A model generated the notes under the pieces. The model did no database searches, was not told the DNA's origin, and worked only from the letters and a program-made list of their open reading frames with translations. A stretch of DNA of 64,000 bases. Origin: Sphingobacteriaceae bacterium. GTDB taxonomy: Bacteria > Bacteroidota > Bacteroidia > Sphingobacteriales > Sphingobacteriaceae. The stretch covers positions 124,001 to 188,000 of the forward strand of contig CAHJWG010000006.1 of the NCBI GenBank assembly GCA_903642215.1, in the 5' to 3' direction. A program made the position numbers and the translations under genes. Below are positions 50,455-60,210 of the stretch, in pieces (position 1 is the first letter of the stretch; each line of letters opens with the position of its first letter).

Positions 50455-53400
50455 TACCAGCCGGGCGCAAAGGTTAAACCGAATACCGGCTTTTGCACAT
50501 CGGTGCGCTGAAAAGGAACGGCTAAATAAGGTTCCAGCACAAAAGCCCCAAAAATGTTAACCCGCAAAGAAATACCGGTTGACATAGCCGGCACACGGTT
50601 GTAACCGCTTGGATAAACCAGCTGGCCAAAACGACTGTAAACCGGGTTTCCGGTGGCATCTGTTAAATACTGGTTGGCATCAGGTTCTTTTTTAAAGGAG
50701 ATTTTATCACCGCCGTTCCAGGCCAAACCGGCATCAAAAAAGAAATTTAGTTCGGAGAAAAGAAATTTTGATTTGATCTGCGAAAGCTTTTCCGGGCCGG
50801 TAAACGGCAGCCGGACTTCAAAATTTACGACTGCATTACGGCTTCCCTGTAATTGATCGATGGTGAAATTTCCTTTATTTCTCGCATTATTTTTATAAAA
50901 ACTGTTGGCTTCGTAACCTCTAATCAAATACGGATAACCGATAAACAGCGGAAATAATTCCTGGCTGCTGTTACCCAAACGGCCATAACCGTAAATACGG
51001 CCGGCAAAAGTAAACGGCTTTGTCCTAACATATTTCCGCAGATCTATGGTTGGTGCCAAAAACTTGTAATCGCCAACATTTCCTTCTAAACCGATACGAT
51101 AACGGTAACCGGCCAGCGGCGAGGCAACACCGAAATAAGAATTATCACCAACTAAAGCCGTGTTTAACTGGTATAAAGTAAAAGGCATCAAATCATAACC
51201 GGTTTCATTACGGTATTGCGCCCTCGAAATTTTGTTATGCTCAGAATATAAACCGCTTGTAGGCGTGATAAAGTTATTTTGCGTAGTGTAATTATAGTAG
51301 GTACTGTAACGATCTACGCGGTAATAATAATGGGAAGCGCCGGTGCCAAACTCGATCCGGGTAACTTTTGAGAATGGATAAGAGGTAAAAGCCTGCAAAC
51401 CATCCTGAAAGGTACGCGTAATATCATACCGGGATTCGTAAACGCTGGTTGGCTTGTTATTTACGCTTGCGGTGGTTAATCCTTGCTGATAAGTTGCGTA
51501 TTGAAAAGGAATATGAGAGGCACTCAGGCCGAAATTCCACCTGCCCTGCTGGTTAATGTAGGCCAACTGTGCACCAAAATCATAAATCTGTCCGTTGATA
51601 GCTGCGCCGGCATAAATCTGGTTCCGGCCAACAATATCGCTGAATAAACCCTGGATACCGCTTGCCAAACCTGCGCCGTAACGGCTAACACCTGCCCCAA
51701 CGCCGCTGCTCGACAAATAATCCAGCTTAAATTGTGGTTTAAAAGGTATATTATGAATAGAATCTGCCGGGATTTTTTGATAAGCCAAAAAGTTGTTCAG
51801 ATTCGTATTGATTAAATCCACCCCGACAGATTTTGGCGGCGGAAGCATGGCTGCATCAAAATTAATCGCCTGGTTTTCTACTGCTATTGGTTTAAAATCA
51901 GAAGCTTTAGCATTATAAATCGTATATTTTTGAGAACGGTAATAAGAATAAACCACATCATCATGCGCGGATAAACTCAATGCCGGAGAAAACTCGGTAA
52001 TACCGGAAATCCCGGTGAAAAGATTGGTTAACTGTTCTGTTTTTGTACTTGCCAGATTGTAGCGGTACATATTGCGGAAACCATCACGGTTACTTAAAAA
52101 ATAGATGGATTGATCATCCGCAGAAAAAGCCGGATTTAAATTATTGGCCCCGTTAAAAACTTTGATATCGGTAGTTGTTTTAGCAGCTAAATCGTAAACG
52201 GCCAGGTTAAAAGGAATGGTTTGCCCTAACGATTGATCATAAGTGGTACGATCGCTGCTAAAAACAATTTTTTTACCGTTATGAGAAAAACTTGGCTGGT
52301 AATCGCTGTATTTATCGTTGGTTAGCTGCGTAACTTTTTTAGAAGGAATATTGTACAGGTACAAATCGCTTTGTCCGTCGGCCAGTGCGTTAAACGCAAT
52401 GTCATTACCGTTTGGCGACCAGGTTAAATTACTAAACTGCTTGGCTTTCCCCATCGAAACTTCCTGCAAACTCCGGCCGGTTTGTACATCAACAATCAAA
52501 AGCTTGTTGCGGCCTTCGTTAAAAACACTGAAAGCAAAACGTTTTCCATCCGGCGACCAGGTTCCGGCAGATTCGATAAAGTTAAATTCATCAATATGCG
52601 TGTTGGAAACTTTGCTGGTTAACTTCCGCAAAATGCGCCCGGTTTTGGCATCCGCCAGAAAAAGATCTATGGTAAACAAGTTTTTTTCGGACAGAAAAGC
52701 AATGTATTTACCATCCGGACTAATCGCCGGGGCTACGTTCATTTTACCGCTGTTTTTATCATCAATCACCCTAAAACCAACAGGCGTTTGCACAGAATCT
52801 TTTAGATAAGGTTTGTAAGTTGCTTCGATAGAATTTTTCCACAAACTGGATAACGTTTTTTCATCATAGCCAAACGTCCTGCGGATACCGTAATCCAAAC
52901 CAAAACGTGCCGTGTTTTTAAAAAAAGGGACAATCACCGAATCGCCGTAGGTAGAACCCATAAACGACCAGAATGCCTCGCCGTAACGGTAAGGGAAATA
53001 CTTGCTGCTGTTGGTTAAATCCCTGAGGCTCGGGATATCATGATTAAGGTAAGCATCGCGCATCCACATCGAAGTGTAAGCATCTTTTTTACCGAGCGAA
53101 AGGTACTCGGCCATACCTTCAATCATCCATAACGGCAGGTTGCCGAGGTTCCCGATACTGCCATTGCCGGTTTCCGGATTGTTACCCAGCAAAACATGAT
53201 ATTGAAAAGCATGAACCAGCTCGTGGCCGATTACGTGGCGCGTGGTTTGGTTAGTTTCCATCAGCGGCATCACCACGCGGTTTTTTAAACCTTCGGTAAC
53301 ACCGCCCGTTCCAACACCAATTTCGCCTTGGATGGCGGTAGTTTGCTCAAAATCAGGATGATCGGAATATAAAATAATCGGGTTTCCTTTTCTGAATGTA

Positions 53401-53666
53401 TCCTGGAAAACCTGCTGATGGATGGTGTACCAAAGTTCTGCTTCCTGCGCAAAACGTTTAATTACGCTGTCGTTTTTGAGATAATAATAGATCTGGAAAT
53501 GCGGTGTTTGATAAACCTTGAACTTCAGGTTTTTATACCGAACCTTATTCTGGCCGAAATACTGTGCATCCGCATTTTTATACGATAAAAACAGCATCGC
53601 CGAAACGCAGCAAAAAAGATAAAATAGTTTTTTTAAAGAGTAACTGGTTAAGTCGGGTTTTTCCAT
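50454..53666 (-). CDS. Three-part surface protein: zinc peptidase, PD40 propeller, Omp85-like barrel
   Basis: A 1070-residue exported protein with three recognisable parts. Residues about 40-265 form a gluzincin-type peptidase with HVIGHELVHAFQYH (His148, Glu149, His152) and, about 30 residues later, WMIEGMAEYLS, where Glu183 or Glu187 may be the third ligand. Residues about 300-570 are TolB-like PD40 repeats (AISPDGKYIAFLSEKN, TWSPDGKRFAFSVF, TWSPNGNDIAFNAL, SFSHNGKKIVFSSDR). The last 400 residues look like an outer-membrane barrel, with YLIRGYEANSF, VVNFEVRLPF, NFFFDAGLAW and a C-terminal aromatic FAPGW. YLIRGYE and the FFDAG step resemble the Omp85/D15 end. The peptidase and propeller would thus be tethered to the outer membrane. 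Substrate unknown. Confidence 0.75.
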   Translation of the reverse strand: MEKPDLTSYSLKKLFYLFCCVSAMLFLSYKNADAQYFGQNKVRYKNLKFKVYQTPHFQIYYYLKNDSVIKRFAQEAELWYTIHQQVFQDTFRKGNPIILYSDHPDFEQTTAIQGEIGVGTGGVTEGLKNRVVMPLMETNQTTRHVIGHELVHAFQYHVLLGNNPETGNGSIGNLGNLPLWMIEGMAEYLSLGKKDAYTSMWMRDAYLNHDIPSLRDLTNSSKYFPYRYGEAFWSFMGSTYGDSVIVPFFKNTARFGLDYGIRRTFGYDEKTLSSLWKNSIEATYKPYLKDSVQTPVGFRVIDDKNSGKMNVAPAISPDGKYIAFLSEKNLFTIDLFLADAKTGRILRKLTSKVSNTHIDEFNFIESAGTWSPDGKRFAFSVFNEGRNKLLIVDVQTGRSLQEVSMGKAKQFSNLTWSPNGNDIAFNALADGQSDLYLYNIPSKKVTQLTNDKYSDYQPSFSHNGKKIVFSSDRTTYDQSLGQTIPFNLAVYDLAAKTTTDIKVFNGANNLNPAFSADDQSIYFLSNRDGFRNMYRYNLASTKTEQLTNLFTGISGITEFSPALSLSAHDDVVYSYYRSQKYTIYNAKASDFKPIAVENQAINFDAAMLPPPKSVGVDLINTNLNNFLAYQKIPADSIHNIPFKPQFKLDYLSSSGVGAGVSRYGAGLASGIQGLFSDIVGRNQIYAGAAINGQIYDFGAQLAYINQQGRWNFGLSASHIPFQYATYQQGLTTASVNNKPTSVYESRYDITRTFQDGLQAFTSYPFSKVTRIEFGTGASHYYYRVDRYSTYYNYTTQNNFITPTSGLYSEHNKISRAQYRNETGYDLMPFTLYQLNTALVGDNSYFGVASPLAGYRYRIGLEGNVGDYKFLAPTIDLRKYVRTKPFTFAGRIYGYGRLGNSSQELFPLFIGYPYLIRGYEANSFYKNNARNKGNFTIDQLQGSRNAVVNFEVRLPFTGPEKLSQIKSKFLFSELNFFFDAGLAWNGGDKISFKKEPDANQYLTDATGNPVYSRFGQLVYPSGYNRVPAMSTGISLRVNIFGAFVLEPYLAVPFQRTDVQKPVFGLTFAPGW

Positions 53667-53769
53667 ATCTACTCGTTAGTTAAAATTGAATGCTTCGTTT
53701 ACGATCATTTTATTGTGAAGTTAACGAGGCTTTGAACGATTTATTGAGTTATAGTTTAATCCGTAAAAA

Positions 53770-56070
53770 TTATTGCGGCTCTGTTTCCGGCAGTGTTACC
53801 GAAGTAGTATCAACCGGAGCCGCCGTACTGTCCGTTTTCGTGGTATCAACCCGCGGCCTCGGCGTAGGGCAATTATATTCTTTAGTAATTTTGCTCCAAG
53901 GTTTCGGGAACGGGCCGGGGCCGTAACCGGATTTCGGGTCATCGTAAACTTTTTCCATAAAAGCACCAAAAATTGGTAATGCCGTACGCGAACCTTCGCC
54001 GGTTTGCGAAGTTTTAAAATGCACGCTCCGCTCATCGGCACCAACCCAAATACCTGTAACTAAATCTTTGGTAATACCCATATACCAGCCATCGGCATAA
54101 CCGGATGATGTACCCGTTTTGCCGCCGATCTGGTTATTGCTGTTTTTCCACAAATCTTGATATTCCCACAAAGCCTGGGAAGTTCCGCCGGGTTCTTCCA
54201 TCCCACCACGGAACATATACAACATCAGCCAGGCTGTTTCTTCGCTTAAAACAGATGTATTTTTGGGTTTGAATTCGGCCAGCACATTGCCTTTGTTATC
54301 CGTAATTTTTGCAACCAGGATCGGGTCGAGCCGCCGGCCTTTATTTAAAAATGTGCTGTAAGCGCGAACCATTTCGTAAACGGAAACATCGTTAGAACCC
54401 AGGGAAACCGACGGCACGGATTCCAAATGACTTTCGATACCGCATTTGTGTGCATATTCTACCACTTTATCCCAGCCCACTTTTTCGGTTACCTGCGCCG
54501 TAATCGAGTTAACCGATTTTCCCATTGCCCAGCGCAAACTCATTTCGCGGTAAGAGAAATTGAAATCCGCATTTTTAGGCTCCCAAACATCTGGTTTGCC
54601 TTCATTATTAATGTATTTAATAGAAACCGGCTTATCGGTAAACTTATCGCAAGGCGTAAAACCGTTATCCAGCGCAGCCAGATAAGCAAAAGGTTTGAAG
54701 GTAGAACCAGCCTGGCGTTTGGCCTGATTTACGTGATCGTATTTAAAATACTGGTGATTGATGCCGCCGACCCAAACTTTAATTTTTCCGGTAGAAGGCT
54801 CAATCGTCATCATGCCGGTATTTAGCAAACGCGCATAATATTTTAGGGAATCGTAGGTTGAAAAGGTTGTATCCTGATCGCCTTTCCAGGTAAAAACCTG
54901 CATCCGTTTTTTCCTGTTAAAGTAAGCCTCAACAGAATCCAGGTTATTTTTATACTTCTTTTCGAGCAAATTATAAATTGGCAAACGCTGGGAAGCTTTC
55001 TGCGGAAAATCTAAAATTTCTTTTCCATCTAAAGTCCGCCACGGATTTTCTTTTCCCCAAACTCCCTGAAAACGTTTCTGCAACGCTTTCATTTTTTCGG
55101 CAACGGCTTCTTCCGCATATTGCTGCAATTTGGAATCGATGGTGGTATAAATTTTTAACCCGTCGCGATACAAATCGTAATCATTATCGTCGCACCATTT
55201 TTCCAGCCACTTATCAACCGCAGAACGGATGTACGAATCGCCCTGCGATTCATTTTCTACATAACTTAAATCCAGCACAATCGGGACGGTGCTGTAACTG
55301 CTAAAATCAGCCTTGGAAATATAGCCGTATTTTTCCATTTGCGACAAAACCACGTTGCGCCTTTCCTTCGATTTCTCCGGATTTTTTATGGGATTGTAAG
55401 TGGAAGTTGCTTTCAGCATACCGATCAACGTTGCGGCTTCAGCCGGATTAACGTGATCCGGCGTTTTGTTAAAATATTTAAGCGATGCTGTTTTTATGCC
55501 GAAAGTATTGTTGCCGAAAGGAACCGTGTTGAAGTACAAAGTGAGGATTTCGTTTTTGCTGTAAGCACGTTCAATCTTAAAAGCCGTAATCCATTCTTTA
55601 AACTTGTAAGCAACTGTACGCAAAACCGGAACATGAGAAATCGGACCCTGATATTTTTTTTTCCGGGTTTGAAACAAATTTTTGGCCAGCTGCTGCGTAA
55701 TCGTACTTGCACCGCGCCGTTCGCCGGTTGCGGTAGAAACGATACCGCTTATCAAACCGTAAAAATCTACGCCGTGATGCTGGTAAAAACGCGTATCCTC
55801 GGTGGCAACCAAAGCGTGAATAAGATTGGGCGAGATTTTTTGAAAATCTACCGGCGAGCGGTTTTCCCTGTAATAACGGCCGATCAATTTGCCGTCGGCC
55901 GTATAAACATCAGAAGCAAGGGACAGCGTTGGGTTTTTAATATCTTCTGTATCAGGAGAATAGCCAAACAGCCATAAAAAGTTTAATTCAACCGCACAAA
56001 ACAAAATAATAACTAAATAGATGAGATAAACGAAGTATCGTAAAACCGGATTTTTTAAACGTGCAAACAT
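53770..56070 (-). CDS. Penicillin-binding protein 1A-type (GT51 and transpeptidase)
   Basis: A 766-residue bifunctional peptidoglycan synthase. A membrane anchor at about residues 10-35 (VYLIYLVIILFCAVELNFLW) precedes the GT51 domain with EDTRFYQHHGVD (Glu91) and ASTITQQLAKNLF. The transpeptidase domain has STFK (Ser456 to Lys459), SVN (519-521) and KTGTS (651-655). The C-terminal tail is rich in Asp/Thr/Pro. It polymerises lipid II and crosslinks the strands. It shares its direction with the surface peptidase downstream, but about 100 bases separate them. A sister-motif copy lies in frame at 55485-55496. Confidence 0.95.
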   Translation of the reverse strand: MFARLKNPVLRYFVYLIYLVIILFCAVELNFLWLFGYSPDTEDIKNPTLSLASDVYTADGKLIGRYYRENRSPVDFQKISPNLIHALVATEDTRFYQHHGVDFYGLISGIVSTATGERRGASTITQQLAKNLFQTRKKKYQGPISHVPVLRTVAYKFKEWITAFKIERAYSKNEILTLYFNTVPFGNNTFGIKTASLKYFNKTPDHVNPAEAATLIGMLKATSTYNPIKNPEKSKERRNVVLSQMEKYGYISKADFSSYSTVPIVLDLSYVENESQGDSYIRSAVDKWLEKWCDDNDYDLYRDGLKIYTTIDSKLQQYAEEAVAEKMKALQKRFQGVWGKENPWRTLDGKEILDFPQKASQRLPIYNLLEKKYKNNLDSVEAYFNRKKRMQVFTWKGDQDTTFSTYDSLKYYARLLNTGMMTIEPSTGKIKVWVGGINHQYFKYDHVNQAKRQAGSTFKPFAYLAALDNGFTPCDKFTDKPVSIKYINNEGKPDVWEPKNADFNFSYREMSLRWAMGKSVNSITAQVTEKVGWDKVVEYAHKCGIESHLESVPSVSLGSNDVSVYEMVRAYSTFLNKGRRLDPILVAKITDNKGNVLAEFKPKNTSVLSEETAWLMLYMFRGGMEEPGGTSQALWEYQDLWKNSNNQIGGKTGTSSGYADGWYMGITKDLVTGIWVGADERSVHFKTSQTGEGSRTALPIFGAFMEKVYDDPKSGYGPGPFPKPWSKITKEYNCPTPRPRVDTTKTDSTAAPVDTTSVTLPETEPQ

Positions 56071-56155
56071 ATTTAGCCAAGCCTTTTTGGGTGTACAAAC
56101 GTAAGCAATTAAAATACTTGCGCCTGCAAATTTTCTGTTTCGATATTGATTAGGA

Positions 56156-58780
56156 TTACTGCGCCAGGTTTTTTAAAACCGCTTTTTGCGGCAGCGCAGC
56201 TTTTACATCTTCTTTTATTTTACTGAACGTGCCCGAAACTACTTTACTGAACATACTGTTTTTACCGGCAATAATTTTGATCGTGGTTGTATTGCTGATC
56301 GTAATCGGTGCGGTGTACAATTTTGATTGCTGATTGGGCGTGCTGCCATCCAAAGTATAAAAAATTTGTACGCTATCCTGGGCGCAACTCATGCTCACGT
56401 TCATTGGTTTTGAAAACGTTTTAGCAGGCGCAATTATGTACGGATTTGCCACAATCATATGATCTGTGATTGCTGAAACCGGTTTTTGCAAATCTTCCAT
56501 ATACAATTTATTAGGTAGTTTGCCGATAAAAACATCCCAGTTCCCACCATTTGAGATGTCATTATTCGTTAAAAAAAGCTTGTTATAAGGTTTATTATTA
56601 AGCTGCATGCCTTGCAGATAATAACTGTTGATTGCGTTACCGGAAGAAGAAATCACGAACTTTTTACCGTTTTCCAGGTTGATGGTTGCTCTGTCAAAAA
56701 TCGGAATCCCGATCTGGTAATCGTTCTGGCCCGGCGCAATGTTGTAAAATCCCAAAGCATTCACCACGTACCAGGCACTCATTTGTCCGCAATCTTCGTT
56801 TCCGGCCAAACCATCCGGCGCAGCTTTATACAAAGTATTCATAACTTTATTAAGGTAATACTGCGTTTTATACGAGTCATCCGTAAAATTATACAGGTAA
56901 ACAATGTGATGGCTTGGTTCATTTCCGTGCACGTACTGGCCGATTGTTCCGGTAATATCCGGCAAACTTTTGCCCGTCATCTCAGAACTTGCCGCAAACA
57001 AAGCATCCAGTTTATTTTCCAGGTTTTCTTTTCCGCCGATCATCGATGTTAAACCATTTACATCCTGCGGCATAAAAAACGAAAACTGCCAGGCATTTCC
57101 TTCGGTAAAATTATCGTCAACATCGCTCGGTTTAAAAGGCGAAAGCCAGCCGCCGTTCGTACGGGTTTGCACAAAACCGGTTTGTTTATTATACACGTTT
57201 TTCCAGTTTTGGGCGCGCTCGATGTATTCGGCATAATCCGGTTCGTGCTTTAACATTTTCGCCATTTGGGCGATGCACCAGTCGTCGTAAGCATATTCCA
57301 ACGTTTTAGAAACGGATTCCTTTTCATCTTCGGCCAAAACCAAGCCATTTTTACGGTAAGAATCCAGGCCGAACTGGTTCCGGTTCACAGCATCTTTCAT
57401 CATTTTAAAAGCTTTTTCTGCATCAAAACCGCGCAAACCTTTGGCATAAGCATCCACAATTACGGGGATGGAATGATTGCCGATCATGCAGTAAGTTTCG
57501 GTGGAAGCAAGCGGCCAAACAGGCAGCAAACCGCCCTGCTCGTTCATCGCCATAAAGCTTTTAATAAAATCTAAAGTCCGTTTTTTATCGATTAAAAGAA
57601 GCAGCGGATGCTCGGCGCGGTACGTATCCCACAAAGAAAAAACGGTATAATAATTAAAGCCTTCCGCTTTATGAACCTGCTGATCCAGCCCGCGATACTG
57701 GCCGTCCACATCGTTATAAATATTGGGGGCCAACATAGAATGGTATAAAGCGGTGTAAAAAATCGTTTGTTTTTGCCTTGCGTAATCCACCGTTCTGGTT
57801 CTGGGCTGCTGCCTGCCGCCGCCAAAACCGCCGCCGCCAAACCCGAAACCATTGTTGGCTAACGGCACAGGCATGGCAACCGGCGCGCCGCCTTCTACCT
57901 GAATTTTAGAAAGCTCCTTTTGCCAGGTATCTTTTGCCTGTTTCATTACTTTTTTAAAGTCGAAATCCGGCACTTCGGCATCCAGGTTTTTCAACGCACC
58001 TTCTGCACTAACGGATGAAATCCCGACTTTTACAATCACCTCGCCGGGATTATCAAATTGAACGAACATTTTGATATTTTTTCCCTGCAACTTTTTTTCG
58101 CCGTTTTTTACCTGATCATCCGAAGCAATTCCATACGTTTTAAAAGGTTTGGAAAATTTGGCGTAAAAATAAACCGCCTGATTTTTTGCCCAGGATGATG
58201 ATTTGCGGTAACCACGGATTTCGCGGTCGTTAACCACTTCAATCCAGGAATCCAGCACCGGATCGCGGTGCTGCAGATCGATAATAACGTTTGCTTCTTT
58301 TGTTGACAGAAAACTGTAACGGTGCATTCCCACCCGTGTGGTGGCCGTTAATTCTGCTGTAATCTGGTATTTATCAAGCACGGTACTATAATATCCCGGC
58401 GAGGCATCTTCGTTTTTTTTCTGGAAATGCGAACGGTAATCTTTGTTGTTCAGCTGCGGTTTGCCGGTGGTTGGCATAAACAAAACATCGCAGTAATCGG
58501 CAATCCCGGTTCCGCTTAAATGCGTGTGGGAGAAACCGTAAACCAGCGAATCGGTAGCGTAATAACCCGAGCAGCCGTCCCAGCCCTCCAGCCGTGTATC
58601 CGGACTCAGCTGCACCATCCCGAACGGCATCACCGCGCCGGGATAAGTATGGCCGTGGCCGCCGGTGCCGATAAACGGATCAACTAATTTGGTATAATCT
58701 GCTTTTCTTTGTGCCGATACTTCGTTTAGCAGCAAAAAAAATGTGGTTAAAAGAAGTATTGCGGTTTTTAAATAGTTCAT
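56156..58780 (-). CDS. GH92 alpha-1,2-mannosidase with extra C-terminal domain
   Basis: An 874-residue secreted enzyme. GH92 landmarks: DPFIGTGGHGHTYPGAVMPF (34-53), GYYATDSLVYGFSHTHLSG (72-90), VFSLWDTYRAEHPLLLL, GNHSIPVIVDAYAKG, TEGNAWQFSFFMPQD, GNEPSHHIVYLYNF, LAGNEDCGQMSAWYV and GFYNIAPGQNDYQIG. The catalytic acid and base regions are intact. Residues 310-322 form a glycine-phenylalanine-rich insert that I do not expect in the family. After the catalytic part, about residues 780-850 hold a chitobiase-C-like domain (SCAQDSVQIFYTLDGSTPNQQ) as in many Bacteroidota glycosidases. The start follows the signal LLLTTFFLLLNEVSAQ, whose codons include a near copy of the dispersed motif. Confidence 0.93.
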   Translation of the reverse strand: MNYLKTAILLLTTFFLLLNEVSAQRKADYTKLVDPFIGTGGHGHTYPGAVMPFGMVQLSPDTRLEGWDGCSGYYATDSLVYGFSHTHLSGTGIADYCDVLFMPTTGKPQLNNKDYRSHFQKKNEDASPGYYSTVLDKYQITAELTATTRVGMHRYSFLSTKEANVIIDLQHRDPVLDSWIEVVNDREIRGYRKSSSWAKNQAVYFYAKFSKPFKTYGIASDDQVKNGEKKLQGKNIKMFVQFDNPGEVIVKVGISSVSAEGALKNLDAEVPDFDFKKVMKQAKDTWQKELSKIQVEGGAPVAMPVPLANNGFGFGGGGFGGGRQQPRTRTVDYARQKQTIFYTALYHSMLAPNIYNDVDGQYRGLDQQVHKAEGFNYYTVFSLWDTYRAEHPLLLLIDKKRTLDFIKSFMAMNEQGGLLPVWPLASTETYCMIGNHSIPVIVDAYAKGLRGFDAEKAFKMMKDAVNRNQFGLDSYRKNGLVLAEDEKESVSKTLEYAYDDWCIAQMAKMLKHEPDYAEYIERAQNWKNVYNKQTGFVQTRTNGGWLSPFKPSDVDDNFTEGNAWQFSFFMPQDVNGLTSMIGGKENLENKLDALFAASSEMTGKSLPDITGTIGQYVHGNEPSHHIVYLYNFTDDSYKTQYYLNKVMNTLYKAAPDGLAGNEDCGQMSAWYVVNALGFYNIAPGQNDYQIGIPIFDRATINLENGKKFVISSSGNAINSYYLQGMQLNNKPYNKLFLTNNDISNGGNWDVFIGKLPNKLYMEDLQKPVSAITDHMIVANPYIIAPAKTFSKPMNVSMSCAQDSVQIFYTLDGSTPNQQSKLYTAPITISNTTTIKIIAGKNSMFSKVVSGTFSKIKEDVKAALPQKAVLKNLAQ

Positions 58781-58960
58781 TGCGTTGATTTACAAGAAAC
58801 GGTGCTCAGGTTTTAATTTTTATCCGATAAACAAAGCACGGCTCCATAACGGCAAAAGTTCGTTTTTCGTTTCGGAAATACAAAAATCAAAAGATATCCG
58901 CTTCCTTTTTAATTTCTTTTAAAACCAGCATCTAATCTTTCGTAATTTACCGCTCCAACT

Positions 58961-59986
58961 ATGCAACGTAAACATTTCCTTTCCTCGCTTTTACCGGCAG
59001 CGTTACTACTTTCTTCGGAGCAGTTACCGGCCAAACCAATCTCCTTAAAACAACCGCATTCGGTCAAAATTCCGCCTTATTTAGTTGCCGGCGATACGAT
59101 TGGCATTACCTGCCCTGCCGGTTTTATTTCGGTGGAAGATATCCGGCCGGCCGTGCAACTGATGCAGAGCTGGGGTTTTAAAATTGAAGTTGGCAAAACC
59201 GTTGGCCGGCGGGATTTTTCGCTCGGCGGAACCGATGCCGAACGCGCCGCAGATTTGCAATACATGCTGGATAACCCGCAAATTAAAGCCGTAATGTGCG
59301 CCCGCGGCGGTTACGGTGCCGTGCGGATTATTGATCAGTTGGATTTTAGCAAGTTCCAGTTGCAGCCAAAATGGATTATCGGTTTCAGCGATATTACGGT
59401 TTTACACAGCCATATTCACCAAAACTATCACACTGCAACTTTGCATTCTAAAATGTGCAACAGCTTCCCGCAGGACTGGAATTTAGCCGAACCAATCCAG
59501 GTAGAAACCATATTATCTATCCAAAAAGCTTTGACGGGTGAAAAACTGACTTATACTGCTCCGCCTTCAGCATTTAATCGTTTTGGTAAAGCAACCGGCG
59601 AACTAATTGGCGGAAATTTAAGTTTGATTGCCACGCTGGCCGGCAGCAAATCCGACATTAATACCAAGGAAAAAATTCTGTTTCTGGAGGATACCAACGA
59701 GCAGTTATACAACATTGATCGCCTATTTTTTAACCTTAAAAGAAGCAACAAATTAAACGGGCTGGCCGGATTAATCATCGGCGGTTTTAAATTAAAACCG
59801 GAAGATGAAGGCGACGAGTTTGGCAAAACGCTCGAGCAAATTGTCCTCGAAAAAGTAAAAGATTTCAGTTTTCCGGTTTGCTTTGATTTCCCTGTCGGCC
59901 ACCAAAAAAATAATTTCGCCTTCAAATGCGGGGCAAAGCATTTTTTGGAAGTGGATGCGAACGGCGGGAAACTGGTTTCGGCTTAA
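58961..59986 (+). CDS. ldcA: LD-carboxypeptidase (peptidase S66)
   Basis: A 341-residue S66 peptidase with a signal peptide (MQRKHFLSSLLPAALLL). VAGDTIGITCPAGFIS opens the fold, then CARGGYGAVRIID, the nucleophile in IIGFSDITVLH (Ser143), FLEDTNEQLYNIDR (Glu243) and PVGHQKNNFAFKCG (His314), which complete the Ser-His-Glu triad. It removes the terminal D-Ala from muropeptide tetrapeptides, in recycling or wall trimming. With an export signal it may act in the periplasm instead of the cytosol. The stop codon TAA is the start of a motif copy and of the repeat that follows. Confidence 0.92.
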   Translation: MQRKHFLSSLLPAALLLSSEQLPAKPISLKQPHSVKIPPYLVAGDTIGITCPAGFISVEDIRPAVQLMQSWGFKIEVGKTVGRRDFSLGGTDAERAADLQYMLDNPQIKAVMCARGGYGAVRIIDQLDFSKFQLQPKWIIGFSDITVLHSHIHQNYHTATLHSKMCNSFPQDWNLAEPIQVETILSIQKALTGEKLTYTAPPSAFNRFGKATGELIGGNLSLIATLAGSKSDINTKEKILFLEDTNEQLYNIDRLFFNLKRSNKLNGLAGLIIGGFKLKPEDEGDEFGKTLEQIVLEKVKDFSFPVCFDFPVGHQKNNFAFKCGAKHFLEVDANGGKLVSA

Positions 59987-60119
59987 TGCTTCTTTTATGG
60001 GATAATTTTCGGGGAAGAAAAAAGATATTCTTCATTAAAAAAACAAAAAGATTAAAAATCATTAGCTGGAAAGATTTGGTTTACAAACCCTAAATAGCAA
60101 GAAAATCACAAACCAGAAT
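59986..60119 (+). repeat. Diverged 130-bp repeat, copy 1
   Basis: It begins with an exact dispersed motif at 59986-59997 and continues GGGGAAGAA, GATTAAAAATC, TTAGCT, GAAAGAT, GGTTTACAAACC and AGCAAGAAAA in the same order as the copy at 62089. Identity is clear but partial. It lies 92 bases ahead of the SDR gene at 60211. Confidence 0.8.
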
Positions 60120-60210
60120 ATTTAACTTGGCAACAACAAACAACGATTTGGCAACATCAGGTTTATAGCGATGTAAGATTTTTGTACTGTAGAATTTAAA
60201 CAGCAAACAA

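Noticed and set aside
55339..55977. 212-codon plus-strand ORF opposite the penicillin-binding protein
   Set aside because: The opposite strand encodes a complete, motif-verified PBP1A in this stretch, and the ORF has no recognisable content.
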